Assembly (NCBI GenBank): GCA_937886325.1 | Contig: CALABV010000047.1 | Coordinates: 1 to 15,584, forward strand | Reading direction: 5' to 3' | From: an uncultured Geobacter sp. | GTDB taxonomy: Bacteria > Desulfobacterota > Desulfuromonadia > Geobacterales > Geobacteraceae | Length of the DNA stretch: 15,584 nt | Shown here: one piece after another, positions 1 to 7,183 of the stretch | Layout of the letters: every line of letters begins with the position of its first letter | Numbering within the stretch: position 1 is the first letter of the stretch | Program-made: the position numbers and the translations under genes | Notes under the pieces: model-generated | Told to the model about the DNA's origin: nothing | The model's input: only the letters and a program-made list of their open reading frames with translations | Database searches by the model: none

Positions 1-2
1 TG

Positions 3-626
3 CTTCGCGTCCTGGCGGAGAAGGAAATTCTGCCGCTCGGCAGCGAGACCCCGATTCGCGTTGACCTGCACGTCATCTGCGCTACCTTGCGCAACCTGGA
101 AGAACTGGTGCGCCAGGGGAGGTTCCGGGAAGACCTCTACTATCGCCTGAACGGCATCACGATATCCCTGCCGCCCCTGCGGAAGAGGAAGGACAAGGCG
201 CTCCTCATTCAGAGCATTATCGAACTGGAAAGCGGGGATGACGCATATACCATAGATCCCGAGGCGTTCGAAACCCTGCTGAGTTATGATTGGCCGGGAA
301 ATGTCCGGCAGCTTCGCAATGTGCTGCGCTATGCCGCCGCGGTGAACGAAACCGGTGTTATCGGGATACTGGATCTGCCGCCGGAGATAGTCCCGTCGGT
401 TTCGTTGCAGCAGGAAATCACGGATGACGCCGATGAATGCACGGAGACGGTGCCTCCCGATTCGGTGCAGTTCGCTGAACGGTCGGCCATTCTGAACTGC
501 CTGAAAAAGCAGAAATGGAATATCTCCAACGCGTCGCGGGATCTGTGCATCAGCCGGGCCACCCTGTACAGGAAGATGAAGAAATACTCCATCATCCCAC
601 CCAATGAAATGGATTGGAATTCGTAG
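3..626 (+). CDS. acoR: Sigma-54-dependent acetoin operon activator AcoR, C-terminal part (5' end outside window)
   Basis: The reading frame is open from base 3 and continues past the left edge, so only the last 207 or so residues are seen. They hold the end of a sigma-54 AAA+ domain: the LRVLAEKEILPLG stretch, then VICATLRNLEELV, the GRFREDLYYRLN segment carrying the arginine-finger region, and the sensor-II motif YDWPGNVRQLRN. An acidic linker follows, and then a Fis-type helix-turn-helix (AERSAILNCLKKQKWNISNASRDL, ending ISRATLYRKMKKY). Such proteins bind upstream DNA and use ATP to open sigma-54 promoters. The wording CATLRNLEELV and the RFREDLYYRLNG context resemble AcoR. The assignment is supported by the aco operon 6.5 kb downstream, which has a sigma-54 promoter. 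The sensor domain is not in view, so another enhancer-binding protein cannot be excluded. The gene ends 11 bp from the convergent thiL stop. Confidence 0.8.
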   Translation, partial: LRVLAEKEILPLGSETPIRVDLHVICATLRNLEELVRQGRFREDLYYRLNGITISLPPLRKRKDKALLIQSIIELESGDDAYTIDPEAFETLLSYDWPGNVRQLRNVLRYAAAVNETGVIGILDLPPEIVPSVSLQQEITDDADECTETVPPDSVQFAERSAILNCLKKQKWNISNASRDLCISRATLYRKMKKYSIIPPNEMDWNS

Positions 627-637
627 GGTATTTTCCC

Positions 638-1660
638 TCAATCGGCTCCTTGCCGGTTCAGGAAGTGATCGTACCCGCCTCTTTCCACGTCGAACGAAGC
701 CCCGTCCGGAGACAGGAAGTGCACTCCCGGTTCCGGAATGATGCTGCCGATCTCCGTCACGGGGGTATAGATTTCAGAGAAAAGGGAAAGGACCGCCTCT
801 CTCCTGGAAGAAGGGGCGGTAAAGAGCAGCTCGTAATCCTCTCCGCCCGTCAGTGCCGTACGGTACATGTCTTCCGGCATCGTCCGGTAGTGTTCCCGAT
901 AGGAGCGGGAGAGGGGGATTTTTTCCAGGTACAGGTTCGCCCCCACCGAAGAGCCGTCCGTTATGTGCCCCATGTCCGCCGCCAGTCCGTCACTGATGTC
1001 AATCATCGATGTCGCCAATCCCGCGTCTGCCAGCGCCCGGCCCTGGCGCACCCTCGGCCGGGGGTCCAGGTGACGGTCGATGGGGTATCCCGCCTTTTCT
1101 CCCCGGCGCAGCAATTCGAGCCCCAACGCCGAATCGCCCAGGGTGCCGGTGACGAATATCAGGTCTCCGACCCTGGCCCCGCACCTCTGCACAATCCTGT
1201 CTGAAACCTGCTCCCCAAAGGCCGTTACCGATATGACCAGGCCGCGGGGAGATGCGCACGTGTCGCCTCCGACCAGCGTCGCCCCATGCTCACCGGCAAG
1301 GCTGAGCATGCCGGATGTGAATTCATCGAGAAAATCGACGGGGCATGATGCCGGCACGGCCAGGGAGAGAAGAAAGGAGAGGGGTCTCCCACCCATTGCC
1401 GCGATATCCGAAAGATTAACGGCAAGAGACTTTCTCCCGAGACGGAAGGGATCCGTAAGCGAAAGGTCGAAGTGAATGCCTTCGACCAGCATGTCGCTCG
1501 TGGACAGGAAAAGGCTTCCCGCCTCGAAACGGAGGGCGGCAGCGTCGTCGCCGATGCCGATGACTACCCCGTCTCCCCCTGCCGATTTTTCGGCAATCAT
1601 CCTGATAATCCCGAACTCTCCCGCCTCCCGCAGAATTTTGGTACGCCGTTCTCCCGTCAT
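638..1660 (-). CDS. thiL: Thiamine-monophosphate kinase
   Basis: ThiL phosphorylates thiamine monophosphate to thiamine diphosphate with ATP, the last step of cofactor synthesis, in the cytoplasm. The 340-residue product has the family's ATP/Mg motif GIGDDAA (residues 35-41), then STSDMLVEGIHFDL, VNLSDIAAMGGRP, LVGGDTCASP and DISDGLAADMGHI, in the usual order of the AIRS/PurM-like fold. I chose the ATG at 1660 because GGGAGG lies just before it and the protein then begins close to other ThiL proteins; an in-frame ATG at 1699 has no Shine-Dalgarno. The gene is convergent with the acoR-like gene (11 bp apart) and divergent from thiC. It is therefore transcribed apart from the thiCSG run although it serves the same pathway. 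A palindromic repeat lies 58 bp upstream of the start. Confidence 0.93.
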   Translation of the reverse strand: MTGERRTKILREAGEFGIIRMIAEKSAGGDGVVIGIGDDAAALRFEAGSLFLSTSDMLVEGIHFDLSLTDPFRLGRKSLAVNLSDIAAMGGRPLSFLLSLAVPASCPVDFLDEFTSGMLSLAGEHGATLVGGDTCASPRGLVISVTAFGEQVSDRIVQRCGARVGDLIFVTGTLGDSALGLELLRRGEKAGYPIDRHLDPRPRVRQGRALADAGLATSMIDISDGLAADMGHITDGSSVGANLYLEKIPLSRSYREHYRTMPEDMYRTALTGGEDYELLFTAPSSRREAVLSLFSEIYTPVTEIGSIIPEPGVHFLSPDGASFDVERGGYDHFLNRQGAD

Positions 1661-1718
1661 GATCCTCCCGTTGTCCGTTCTGTTACTTCCAATGTGCATT
1701 CAAGATCTCGCGATTCTT

Positions 1719-1778
1719 TGTAGGGGCGGCCCCGTGTGGCCGCCCAAAAGCGGGCAACCACATGGGGTTGCCCCTACA
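1719..1778. repeat. Compound palindromic repeat (two hairpins within closing arms)
   Basis: Outer arms TGTAGGGGC (1719-1727) and GCCCCTACA (1770-1778) are perfect reverse complements. Inside lie two hairpins: GGGCGGCC/GGCCGCCC at 1724-1745 and GGGCAACC/GGTTGCCC at 1752-1773. They share arms with the outer pair, so the element can fold as one long stem or as two hairpins. Elements of this shape (TAGGGGCG... with CGTGTGG, and ...CCCCTAC) recur in many environmental bacterial genomes; that is from memory, not a search. It lies upstream of thiL, whose transcript starts nearby. Confidence 0.7.
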
Positions 1779-2357
1779 TCTCATTTCGCCGAATGCAGCA
1801 ACGAATCAGGCCAGAGTCGTTTTCTTCCGACGATTCCAACTGCCGTTCAGGCTTAACGGCAGGCTGTTGCAGGAATTCTGCCAGCGTATGACCGGGGGCG
1901 CCATGTTGTGGAAACACCGTGCCCGGAGCCCCGCATTCAACCGTTTCTTCCGGAGGGCGCGTGCCTTCGCGGTTCCCGGACCGGGCGCATGCCGCATCGT
2001 ATCCCATGCGACAGGTGAATCACGAGCCTTGGAACAGGTGCTCCATATTACGGGCGTTTCCCTCGCTGAATCGTCCCGCTTCCGTGGCACTGTCCGCGGA
2101 TTCTTCCCATCACACCATCAAGGGGTCGGAGTTATTCGTCTTTTTTTCCCCTAGTCACGGGAGGCTTGCGGCCTCTCGTGGAATAATCGGCACGAGACGG
2201 ACGGTTTTGGCTTTTTTTTTGCTCTTCCTCCCTGGTAGCGGGAACGGTGCGCCCATTCCCGCTGTCGTCATTCACGGAGGAACTCGGCAGATACGCCGGT
2301 TTTCCGGGTCAGGATGAAGCATCCGGCGCGCCGGCATTACACAACAGGAGCAAACCC
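1779..2357. other. Gene-poor thiL-thiC intergenic region; possible thiC leader
   Basis: Open frames exist here on both strands but none has recognisable protein motifs or a convincing ribosome site. Visible structure: an 8-bp hairpin CTGCCGTT/AACGGCAG (1840-1862), a 10-bp hairpin (2156-2180), a T-run ending at 2220, and an 8-bp hairpin AGCGGGAA/TTCCCGCT (2237-2263). The three elements from 2156 on could belong to a thiC leader. I looked for the THI-box core (CTGAGA and the ACCTGATCTGG...GCCAGCG block) and did not find it on either strand. Confidence 0.5.
2156..2180 (+). promoter_or_regulatory. Leader hairpin upstream of thiC
   Basis: CACGGGAGGC (2156-2165) pairs with GCCTCTCGTG (2171-2180), one pair being G-T, around the loop TTGCG. 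A T-rich stretch ends at 2220, about 30 bases after the stem, which is too far for a classical intrinsic terminator. It may be part of an attenuator in a thiC leader or the end of an unseen small RNA. Function is inferred only from position. Confidence 0.3.
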
Positions 2358-4157
2358 ATGACAGAACATAACGGGCATCGGCAGGACAGCCTGCCGTGCC
2401 GATCCGTTTCCTTCGAGCCCATCAGGAATTCCAGAAAAATCTACGTCACCGGTTCGCGCCCCGATATCCGCGTGCCGATGCGTGAGATATTCCAGAGCGG
2501 CACGGTTTCCGGGTCCGACAGCACACCCAATCCTTCCGTGTACGTGTACGACACCTCCGGTCCCTATACAGAAGAAGGCTTCCATTCCGATCTGCAAGCC
2601 GGCTTGCCTGCGCTGCGTGATGCATGGATCGCCGAACGTGGTGATACCCTTACCTCCTCTCCGGGGTCGAGCCACACATCGGCTCCTGCCGGTTTCCACC
2701 CCGAGCGCGCGCCGCGACGGGCGGCGACCGGCAGGAACGTTACCCAGATGAGCTACGCCCGCAAGGGCATCATCACTCCCGAGATGGAATTCGTCGCCAT
2801 CCGCGAAAACCTGCGCAGGGAGAGCCTCGGCGCCCTCCTTGACCGTCAACACCCCGGCCAGGACTTCGGCGCATCCATCCCCAGGGTCATCACCCCGGAG
2901 TTCGTCCGTTCAGAGGTTGCGCGGGGGCGGGCCATCATCCCCCTGAACATCAATCACCCGGAGGCGGAGCCCATGATCATCGGCCGCAATTTCCTGGTGA
3001 AAATCAATGCCAATATCGGCAACTCCGCCATCGCCTCCTCGGTCATGGACGAGGTCATGAAAATGGTATGGGCGATTCGCTGGGGCGCCGATACGGTCAT
3101 GGATCTCTCCACCGGTCCCAACATCCATGAGACGCGGGAGTGGATCCTGCGCAACAGCCCGGTTCCCATCGGCACCGTGCCCATCTACCAGGCCCTGGAG
3201 AAAGTGGGAGGGGTGGCTGAAGACCTCACGTGGGAGATCTACCGCGACACCCTGGTCGAGCAGGCCGAGCAGGGGGTGGACTATTTTACCATCCATGCCG
3301 GGGTGAGAAAGGATGCCGTGCCGCTTGCCGCCAAGCGGCTTACCGGGATCGTTTCCCGGGGCGGGTCCATCATGGCAAAGTGGTGCCGGGCCCACAACCG
3401 GGAAAGTTTTCTCTATGCGCGGTTCGAGGAAATCTGCGATATTATGAAGGCCTATGATGTCAGCTTCTCCCTGGGGGACGGGATGCGGCCCGGATCCATC
3501 CACGACGCCAACGACGAGGCCCAGTTTGCCGAACTGAGAACCCTGGGCGAGCTGACCCGCATCGCCTGGGAGCATGACGTGCAGACCATGATCGAAGGTC
3601 CCGGCCATGTTCCGATGCAGCTCATCAGGGAGAACATGGATCTCCAGCTCGAACACTGCGGCGAAGCGCCGTTCTACACCCTGGGCCCGCTGGTTACGGA
3701 TATCGCGCCCGGGTACGACCATATAACGTCGGCAATCGGCGGGGCAATGATCGGATGGCTCGGAACTGCCATGCTCTGCTACGTTACTCCCAAGGAACAC
3801 CTGGGCTTGCCGGACAGGAACGACGTGAAGGACGGAATCGTCACGTTCAAGATCGCGGCCCATGCCGCGGATCTGGCAAAGGGGCATCCGGGGGCGCAGA
3901 TCCGGGACAATGCCATGTCCAAGGCCCGCTTCGAGTTTCGCTGGCGCGACCAGTTCGCCCTGAGCCTCGATCCGGAAAAACCCGAAAAGTTCCATGACGC
4001 CACCCTGCCCGAAGATGCCGATAAGTCGTCGCACTACTGTTCCATGTGCGGCCCTGATTTCTGCGCCATGCGGATTACGCGCTCCATCGGCGAGGATGCG
4101 GCGGAAGCCGGCGCCGAAGGCAGCGGGGAGGGTGGAGAGGTGAAAAAGGCATGCTGA
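2358..4157 (+). CDS. thiC: Phosphomethylpyrimidine synthase ThiC
   Basis: ThiC is a radical SAM enzyme that rearranges aminoimidazole ribotide to hydroxymethylpyrimidine phosphate, the pyrimidine half of thiamine. The 599-residue length is normal for bacteria. The N-terminus has the ThiC-specific stretch SRKIYVTGSRPDIRVPMREI. The core includes SYARKGIITPEMEFVAIREN, PLNINHPEAEPMIIGRNFLVKINANIGNSAI, DLSTGPNIHETREWILRNSPVPIGTVPIYQALEK and SLGDGMRPGSIHDAND as separate recognisable blocks. The C-terminal CX2CX4C cluster motif is at C561, C564 and C569, which binds the 4Fe-4S cluster. I chose ATG 2358 because AGGAG (2346-2350) sits 7 bases upstream; the frame stays open to 2247 but that extension has no family similarity. 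The tail is Glu/Gly-rich. thiS follows after 42 bp. Confidence 0.97.
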   Translation: MTEHNGHRQDSLPCRSVSFEPIRNSRKIYVTGSRPDIRVPMREIFQSGTVSGSDSTPNPSVYVYDTSGPYTEEGFHSDLQAGLPALRDAWIAERGDTLTSSPGSSHTSAPAGFHPERAPRRAATGRNVTQMSYARKGIITPEMEFVAIRENLRRESLGALLDRQHPGQDFGASIPRVITPEFVRSEVARGRAIIPLNINHPEAEPMIIGRNFLVKINANIGNSAIASSVMDEVMKMVWAIRWGADTVMDLSTGPNIHETREWILRNSPVPIGTVPIYQALEKVGGVAEDLTWEIYRDTLVEQAEQGVDYFTIHAGVRKDAVPLAAKRLTGIVSRGGSIMAKWCRAHNRESFLYARFEEICDIMKAYDVSFSLGDGMRPGSIHDANDEAQFAELRTLGELTRIAWEHDVQTMIEGPGHVPMQLIRENMDLQLEHCGEAPFYTLGPLVTDIAPGYDHITSAIGGAMIGWLGTAMLCYVTPKEHLGLPDRNDVKDGIVTFKIAAHAADLAKGHPGAQIRDNAMSKARFEFRWRDQFALSLDPEKPEKFHDATLPEDADKSSHYCSMCGPDFCAMRITRSIGEDAAEAGAEGSGEGGEVKKAC

Positions 4158-4199
4158 CGGCATAGTTCACTACAATAAGGAGTTGCCTCGAAAATTTCC

Positions 4200-4397
4200 A
4201 TGAAGATTATCGTAAATGGTGAAGAACAAATCATACCCGCAATGAGCGTCCACGAGTACCTGCACTCCATCGAGTGCGATCCGATGCCCATTGCCGTTGA
4301 GCTGAACCGCTCGATTCTGAAGAAGAGCGAATATCGAACCACCTTTCTCGCGGAAGGCGACCAGTTGGAGATCGTCTGGTTTGTCGGGGGAGGGTGA
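4200..4397 (+). CDS. thiS: Sulfur carrier protein ThiS
   Basis: ThiS carries sulfur as a C-terminal thiocarboxylate to ThiG for thiazole formation. The 65-residue product starts MKIIVNGEEQ, has the ubiquitin-like pattern of the family (PIAVELNRSIL in the middle, EGDQLEIVWFVGGG at the end) and ends in the required Gly-Gly. It lies 42 bp after thiC and 13 bp before thiG, so it is almost certainly cotranscribed. The only Shine-Dalgarno-like sequence, GGAG at 4179-4182, is 17 bases from the ATG, much further than usual; no in-frame start codon lies between them. The ATG is kept because MKIIVNGE is the standard ThiS start. Confidence 0.95.
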   Translation: MKIIVNGEEQIIPAMSVHEYLHSIECDPMPIAVELNRSILKKSEYRTTFLAEGDQLEIVWFVGGG

Positions 4398-4410
4398 AAG
4401 GAGAACGTGC

Positions 4411-5193
4411 ATGTCGCAACACACTGATACCTGGAAAATAGCGGGGCGCGAGTTCCGTTCGCGGCTGATGGTCGGCACCGGGAAATATGCGGATTTCAGG
4501 CAAATGGCCCAAGCCATCGAGGCGTCGGGAGCGGAGATAGTGACCGTTGCCGTGCGGAGGGTGAATATTTCCGACAGGAACAAGGAATCGCTCCTCGACT
4601 ATATCGACCTGAAAAAATATACCCTGCTCCCCAATACGGCGGGATGCTATTCGGCTGACGACGCGGTGCGCACCTGCCGCCTGGCACGCGAGGCAGGCCT
4701 CTCCGACTTCGTGAAACTGGAAGTGCTGGGTGACGAGAAGACGCTCTTTCCCGACAACGAGGAGTTGCTGAAAGCCGCGGCCATCCTGGTGAAAGAGGGG
4801 TTCACGGTGCTTCCCTACACATCGGACGACCCCATCATGTGCAGGAAGCTGGAGGACCTGGGGTGCGCCGCGGTCATGCCCCTTGGCGCGCCCATCGGCA
4901 GCGGGCTGGGCATACGGAACCCCTACAATATCCGGATCATCATGGAAAACGTGAAGGTGCCGGTCATCGTCGACGCGGGCGTGGGCACGGCCTCGGACGC
5001 CGCCATTGCCATGGAACTGGGGTGCGACGGTGTGCTCATGAACACCGCCATTTCCGGGGCCAGGGACCCGATCGCCATGGCCGAGGCCATGAACCTGGCG
5101 GTGCGGGCCGGGCGTCTCGCCTACCTGGCGGGCCGCATCCCCCGCAAACTGTATGCAACGGCATCGAGTCCCCTGGAAGGGGTGATCGGGTGA
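4411..5193 (+). CDS. thiG: Thiazole synthase ThiG
   Basis: ThiG condenses deoxyxylulose phosphate, dehydroglycine and ThiS thiocarboxylate to the thiazole phosphate of thiamine. The 260-residue product matches the usual ThiG length. Recognisable blocks are FRSRLMVGTGKY, VAVRRVN, LLPNTAGCYSADDAVR, DFVKLEVLGD (K102 is the expected Schiff-base lysine), FTVLPYTSDDP, MPLGAPIGSGLGIRNP and VIVDAGVGTASDAAIAMELGCDGVLMNTAI, together a complete TIM barrel. Start ATG 4411 has AAGGAG 7 bases upstream; an in-frame TTG at 4381 inside thiS is rejected. No thiH or thiO follows, so the source of dehydroglycine must be encoded elsewhere. Confidence 0.97.
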   Translation: MSQHTDTWKIAGREFRSRLMVGTGKYADFRQMAQAIEASGAEIVTVAVRRVNISDRNKESLLDYIDLKKYTLLPNTAGCYSADDAVRTCRLAREAGLSDFVKLEVLGDEKTLFPDNEELLKAAAILVKEGFTVLPYTSDDPIMCRKLEDLGCAAVMPLGAPIGSGLGIRNPYNIRIIMENVKVPVIVDAGVGTASDAAIAMELGCDGVLMNTAISGARDPIAMAEAMNLAVRAGRLAYLAGRIPRKLYATASSPLEGVIG

Positions 5194-5236
5194 CGAATCA
5201 CGGGACGTCCGCGAAAGATACATCCGCATCGGAGGC

Positions 5237-5401
5237 ATGATGGAAAACCCACTGATAATGATTCCCCCTCCCTTGACGGGAGGGGGGCAGGGGGTGGGTG
5301 AAGCCGGGACATTCCGATTCCATGGAACCTTTCCCCCCACCCCGGCCCTCCCCCGCCGGGGGAGAGGGAAAGTTCTTGAGACTTTGCGGGACCCGCAATG
5401 A
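5237..5401 (+). other. Possible 54-codon leader ORF overlapping the radical SAM start (not a confident gene)
   Basis: GGAGG (5231-5235, one base before the ATG) precedes an ATG-ATG pair at 5237, and the frame stays open through the whole palindromic element to a TGA at 5399-5401. That TGA overlaps the ATG of the radical SAM gene (ATGA). The encoded peptide is Pro/Gly-rich with no protein family look, as expected for a translated repeat. The radical SAM gene itself has no visible Shine-Dalgarno, so this ORF could deliver ribosomes to it by coupling. Alternatively the ATG here is a remnant of the gene's old start site, separated by insertion of the element, or pure chance. Confidence 0.3.
5260..5372 (+). 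repeat. Dispersed palindromic element, copy 1
   Basis: A GC-skewed compound palindrome. One end is a perfect 9-bp hairpin CCCCCTCCC-TTGAC-GGGAGGGGG (5264-5286); the other is CTCCCCC-GCC-GGGGGAG (about 5348-5364). Between them GGGGTGGG can pair with CCCACCCC, closing a centre that includes the palindrome TTCCATGGAA (5318-5327). A diverged second copy lies in inverted orientation at 12163-12282. Both lie in intergenic gaps, as expected for REP/MITE-like elements that do not encode protein. Confidence 0.8.
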
Positions 5402-6360
5402 TGACGAACGGGTACATCCACAGGGATCTTTCCATCAACTCCTACGGCTCCTGGCTGCGCCGCCGCTTCGGCTGCCGCGTCAGCAAGGTCAACGTGGACT
5501 GCGGATTCACCTGCCCCAACCGCGACGGTACCAAGGGGACCGGCGGCTGCATCTACTGCGACAACGCCTCCTTCTCACCCGACGGGACCCAGTCGGTCAT
5601 CCCCATGGAGCGGCAGATTGCCGAGGGAATGGCCTGGCATCGCACGAGGCTGGGAAGCGAAAAGTTCATCATCTACTTCCAGAAGTTCACCAATACCTAT
5701 GCGCCGGTTCGGAAGCTACGGGACCTTTACACCCGTGCGCTGGATCATCCCGACGTGGTCGGCATTTCCGTCGGCACGCGTCCGGACGCACTGGGAGACG
5801 ACGTCCTGGCCCTGCTCACGGAACTCGCCCGCACACGCTACGTGTGCGTCGAGCTGGGACTTCAGTCCATGGACGACGCCATCCTCGCCTGGATGAACCG
5901 GGGGCACGGGCTGTCCGACTATCTGAAAGCGGTTGAACGGGTGGCAGACCGCGGAATCGACATCTGTACCCATCTTATCTACGGGTTCCCCGGTGAAACA
6001 CGCTCTTCGTTTCTGAAAACCGCCGACCTCATTTCCCGGCTCCCGATTGATTCCCTGAAGATCCACCAGCTCCATGCGGTGCGCGGCACCAGGCTGGCGG
6101 AGCTGTACGAGGAAGGACGCTACGTTCCCGTTTCCCTGCGGGAATATACGGCAACGGTCTGCGATTTCCTGGAGCGCATCCCCGCCCATGTGGCAATCCA
6201 GAGGCTGTACGGCTCCGCCCCTCTCGACCTGCTGGTTGCCCCACGATGGGGCCTGAAAAACAACCGGATGTGGTACACGATCGTCAATGAACTCCGCAGG
6301 CGAGGCACATGGCAGGGATGCAGGCTTTCCGACCATGCGCTGCGGGTCGGCAATCTCTGA
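5398..6360 (+). CDS. TIGR01212/YhcC-type radical SAM protein
   Basis: The 320-residue product belongs to the radical SAM family exemplified by E. coli YhcC (TIGR01212). The N-terminus YGSWLRRRFGCRVSKVNVD leads into the cluster motif: C39, C51 and C54 in the CX11CX2C spacing typical of this family, within TCPNRDGTKGTGGCIYC. Further blocks are IIYFQKFTNTYAP, VGISVGTRPDAL, VCVELGLQSMDD, CTHLIYGFPGET and SLKIHQLHAVRGTRLAELY. The substrate of the family is not firmly established to my knowledge. Position directly after thiG invites a thiamine role, but family members occur widely without thi genes, so I do not assign one. The ATG at 5398 has no Shine-Dalgarno; a palindromic element occupies the upstream gap. 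An extra Cys (C35) lies four residues before the motif. Confidence 0.9.
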   Translation: MMTNGYIHRDLSINSYGSWLRRRFGCRVSKVNVDCGFTCPNRDGTKGTGGCIYCDNASFSPDGTQSVIPMERQIAEGMAWHRTRLGSEKFIIYFQKFTNTYAPVRKLRDLYTRALDHPDVVGISVGTRPDALGDDVLALLTELARTRYVCVELGLQSMDDAILAWMNRGHGLSDYLKAVERVADRGIDICTHLIYGFPGETRSSFLKTADLISRLPIDSLKIHQLHAVRGTRLAELYEEGRYVPVSLREYTATVCDFLERIPAHVAIQRLYGSAPLDLLVAPRWGLKNNRMWYTIVNELRRRGTWQGCRLSDHALRVGNL

Positions 6361-6373
6361 AGGAGGGAAAGTC

Positions 6374-6751
6374 ATGCCATTCAAACGATATGTTGTCGAA
6401 CTCGGCTACGGAGCCGATCTTCACGGGGGCGACGCCACCAAGGCGGCAACGAGGGCGGTCAAGGACGCCATTTCCCGCAGCTGCCTGTGCGGCCTGTTCG
6501 AGATTATGGGAATGCGGGATCCCAATGAAATGCACATACTGGTCAGGATTGGGTGCCCCAAGCCCGATGAGATCGATGCCGACGCGGTTCTGAGCGCCAT
6601 CCCCTTCGGTTCGAAGGAACTGGAAGTCGTGGAGGGTGGCTTGACAACGCGGGGAGTGGAGGTTTCCTCCCTGGGGTGCGGAGACACCATTCTGGTGGCC
6701 GTTGCCTCACTGACCGTTTGTGTGAACAGCAACGAAACCGCGCTGACTTGA
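6374..6751 (+). CDS. Lin0512-family protein, function unknown
   Basis: This 125-residue protein fits the Lin0512 family (PF09585, TIGR02058), short proteins with no known activity. The match rests on RYVVELGYGADLHGGDATKA at the start, AVKDAISRSCLCGLFEI, and a second half with GGLTTRGVEV and GDTILVAVASLTV. No signal peptide or membrane segment is seen. The ATG at 6374 has AGGAGG (6361-6366) 7 bases upstream, an excellent ribosome site, and only 13 bp separate it from the radical SAM stop, so the two are likely cotranscribed. An in-frame start at 6287 inside the previous gene is rejected. It is the last gene before a strong terminator. Confidence 0.82.
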   Translation: MPFKRYVVELGYGADLHGGDATKAATRAVKDAISRSCLCGLFEIMGMRDPNEMHILVRIGCPKPDEIDADAVLSAIPFGSKELEVVEGGLTTRGVEVSSLGCGDTILVAVASLTVCVNSNETALT

Positions 6752-6788
6752 AGAGAGATGTCCGTGTCCCGGATACCGGCGAAGCAAT

Positions 6789-6848
6789 GAAACGGCGGTT
6801 CGAGTCGTTCTCTTCGGAGGACTCGAACCGCCGTTTCCCTTTTTATTT
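6789..6848 (+). terminator. Rho-independent terminator of the thi-radical SAM-Lin0512 run
   Basis: GAAACGGCGGTTCGAGTC (6789-6806) pairs perfectly over 18 bp with GACTCGAACCGCCGTTTC (6820-6837), loop of 13 bases, followed by CCTTTTTATTT. It starts 37 bp after the Lin0512-family stop. The U-tract is on the plus-strand side only, so it ends the left operon and insulates the aco promoter region. Confidence 0.95.
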
Positions 6849-6886
6849 CGAGGCTGTAATCCCTCCCGCCATCCCGTTTTATATCC

Positions 6887-6912
6887 TGTTTCCCGTGAGA
6901 CAGATGTTTCAC
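6887..6912 (+). promoter_or_regulatory. Candidate upstream activating site for the sigma-54 activator (three half-sites)
   Basis: Three 8-base half-sites lie in 26 bases: TGTTTCCC (6887-6894), GTGAGACA (6895-6902, the reverse complement of TGTCTCAC) and TGTTTCAC (6905-6912). The last two form the imperfect palindrome GTGAGACAGATGTTTCAC. The cluster is about 200-225 bp upstream of the -24 element, a normal distance for an enhancer-binding protein such as AcoR. Recognition by AcoR is inferred. Confidence 0.45.
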
Positions 6913-7111
6913 CAACCTTCCTGAACACCTGTAACATTTGCCCCCCCTAAGTAACCCCTCCGAACCGTTATTTCCCGGACGGCCGTGCCGTGTCCGGCGC
7001 ATCTTTTCCAAAATCTTCCCTGTGCGCTTACGCTAACATATTGAAAAAGCCGAATAGTTTCCTATTTTGCCCGGCCGCTACCCGTTTGATGACCGTTCAT
7101 GCCGGTTCCGG

Positions 7112-7127
7112 TGGCATGCGTTGTGCT
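7112..7127 (+). promoter_or_regulatory. Sigma-54 (-24/-12) promoter of the aco operon
   Basis: TGGCATGCGTTGTGCT has GG at 7113-7114 and GC at 7125-7126 with exactly 10 bases between, and matches the consensus TGGCACG-N4-TTGC(A/T) at most informative positions. Transcription would start near 7138, about 46 bases before the acoX ATG. It fits the presence of an AcoR-type activator and the known sigma-54 dependence of aco operons (for example acoXABC of Ralstonia eutropha). Confidence 0.75.
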
Positions 7128-7183
7128 CTTGTGAATGGTCAAAGGCTATAAAAAAATTTCGTTTGAATAAAAATGGGGAAGGC

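Noticed and set aside
1876..1890. GCCAGCGTA, resembling the end of a THI box
   Set aside because: The preceding ACCTGATCTGG and the CTGAGA block are missing, and it lies about 470 bp from thiC.
1762..2154. Plus-strand ORF of 130 codons and overlapping minus-strand ORFs between thiL and thiC
   Set aside because: No motifs, no ribosome site, Pro/Arg/Ser-rich composition typical of chance frames in GC-rich DNA.
6789..6848. Terminator acting in both directions
   Set aside because: Only the plus-strand side is followed by a U-tract, and no minus-strand gene ends there.
7041..7068. TTGAAA...TATTTT as a sigma-70 promoter for acoX
   Set aside because: The -10 matches only 4 of 6 and the spacing is 16; the sigma-54 element downstream is a much better explanation.
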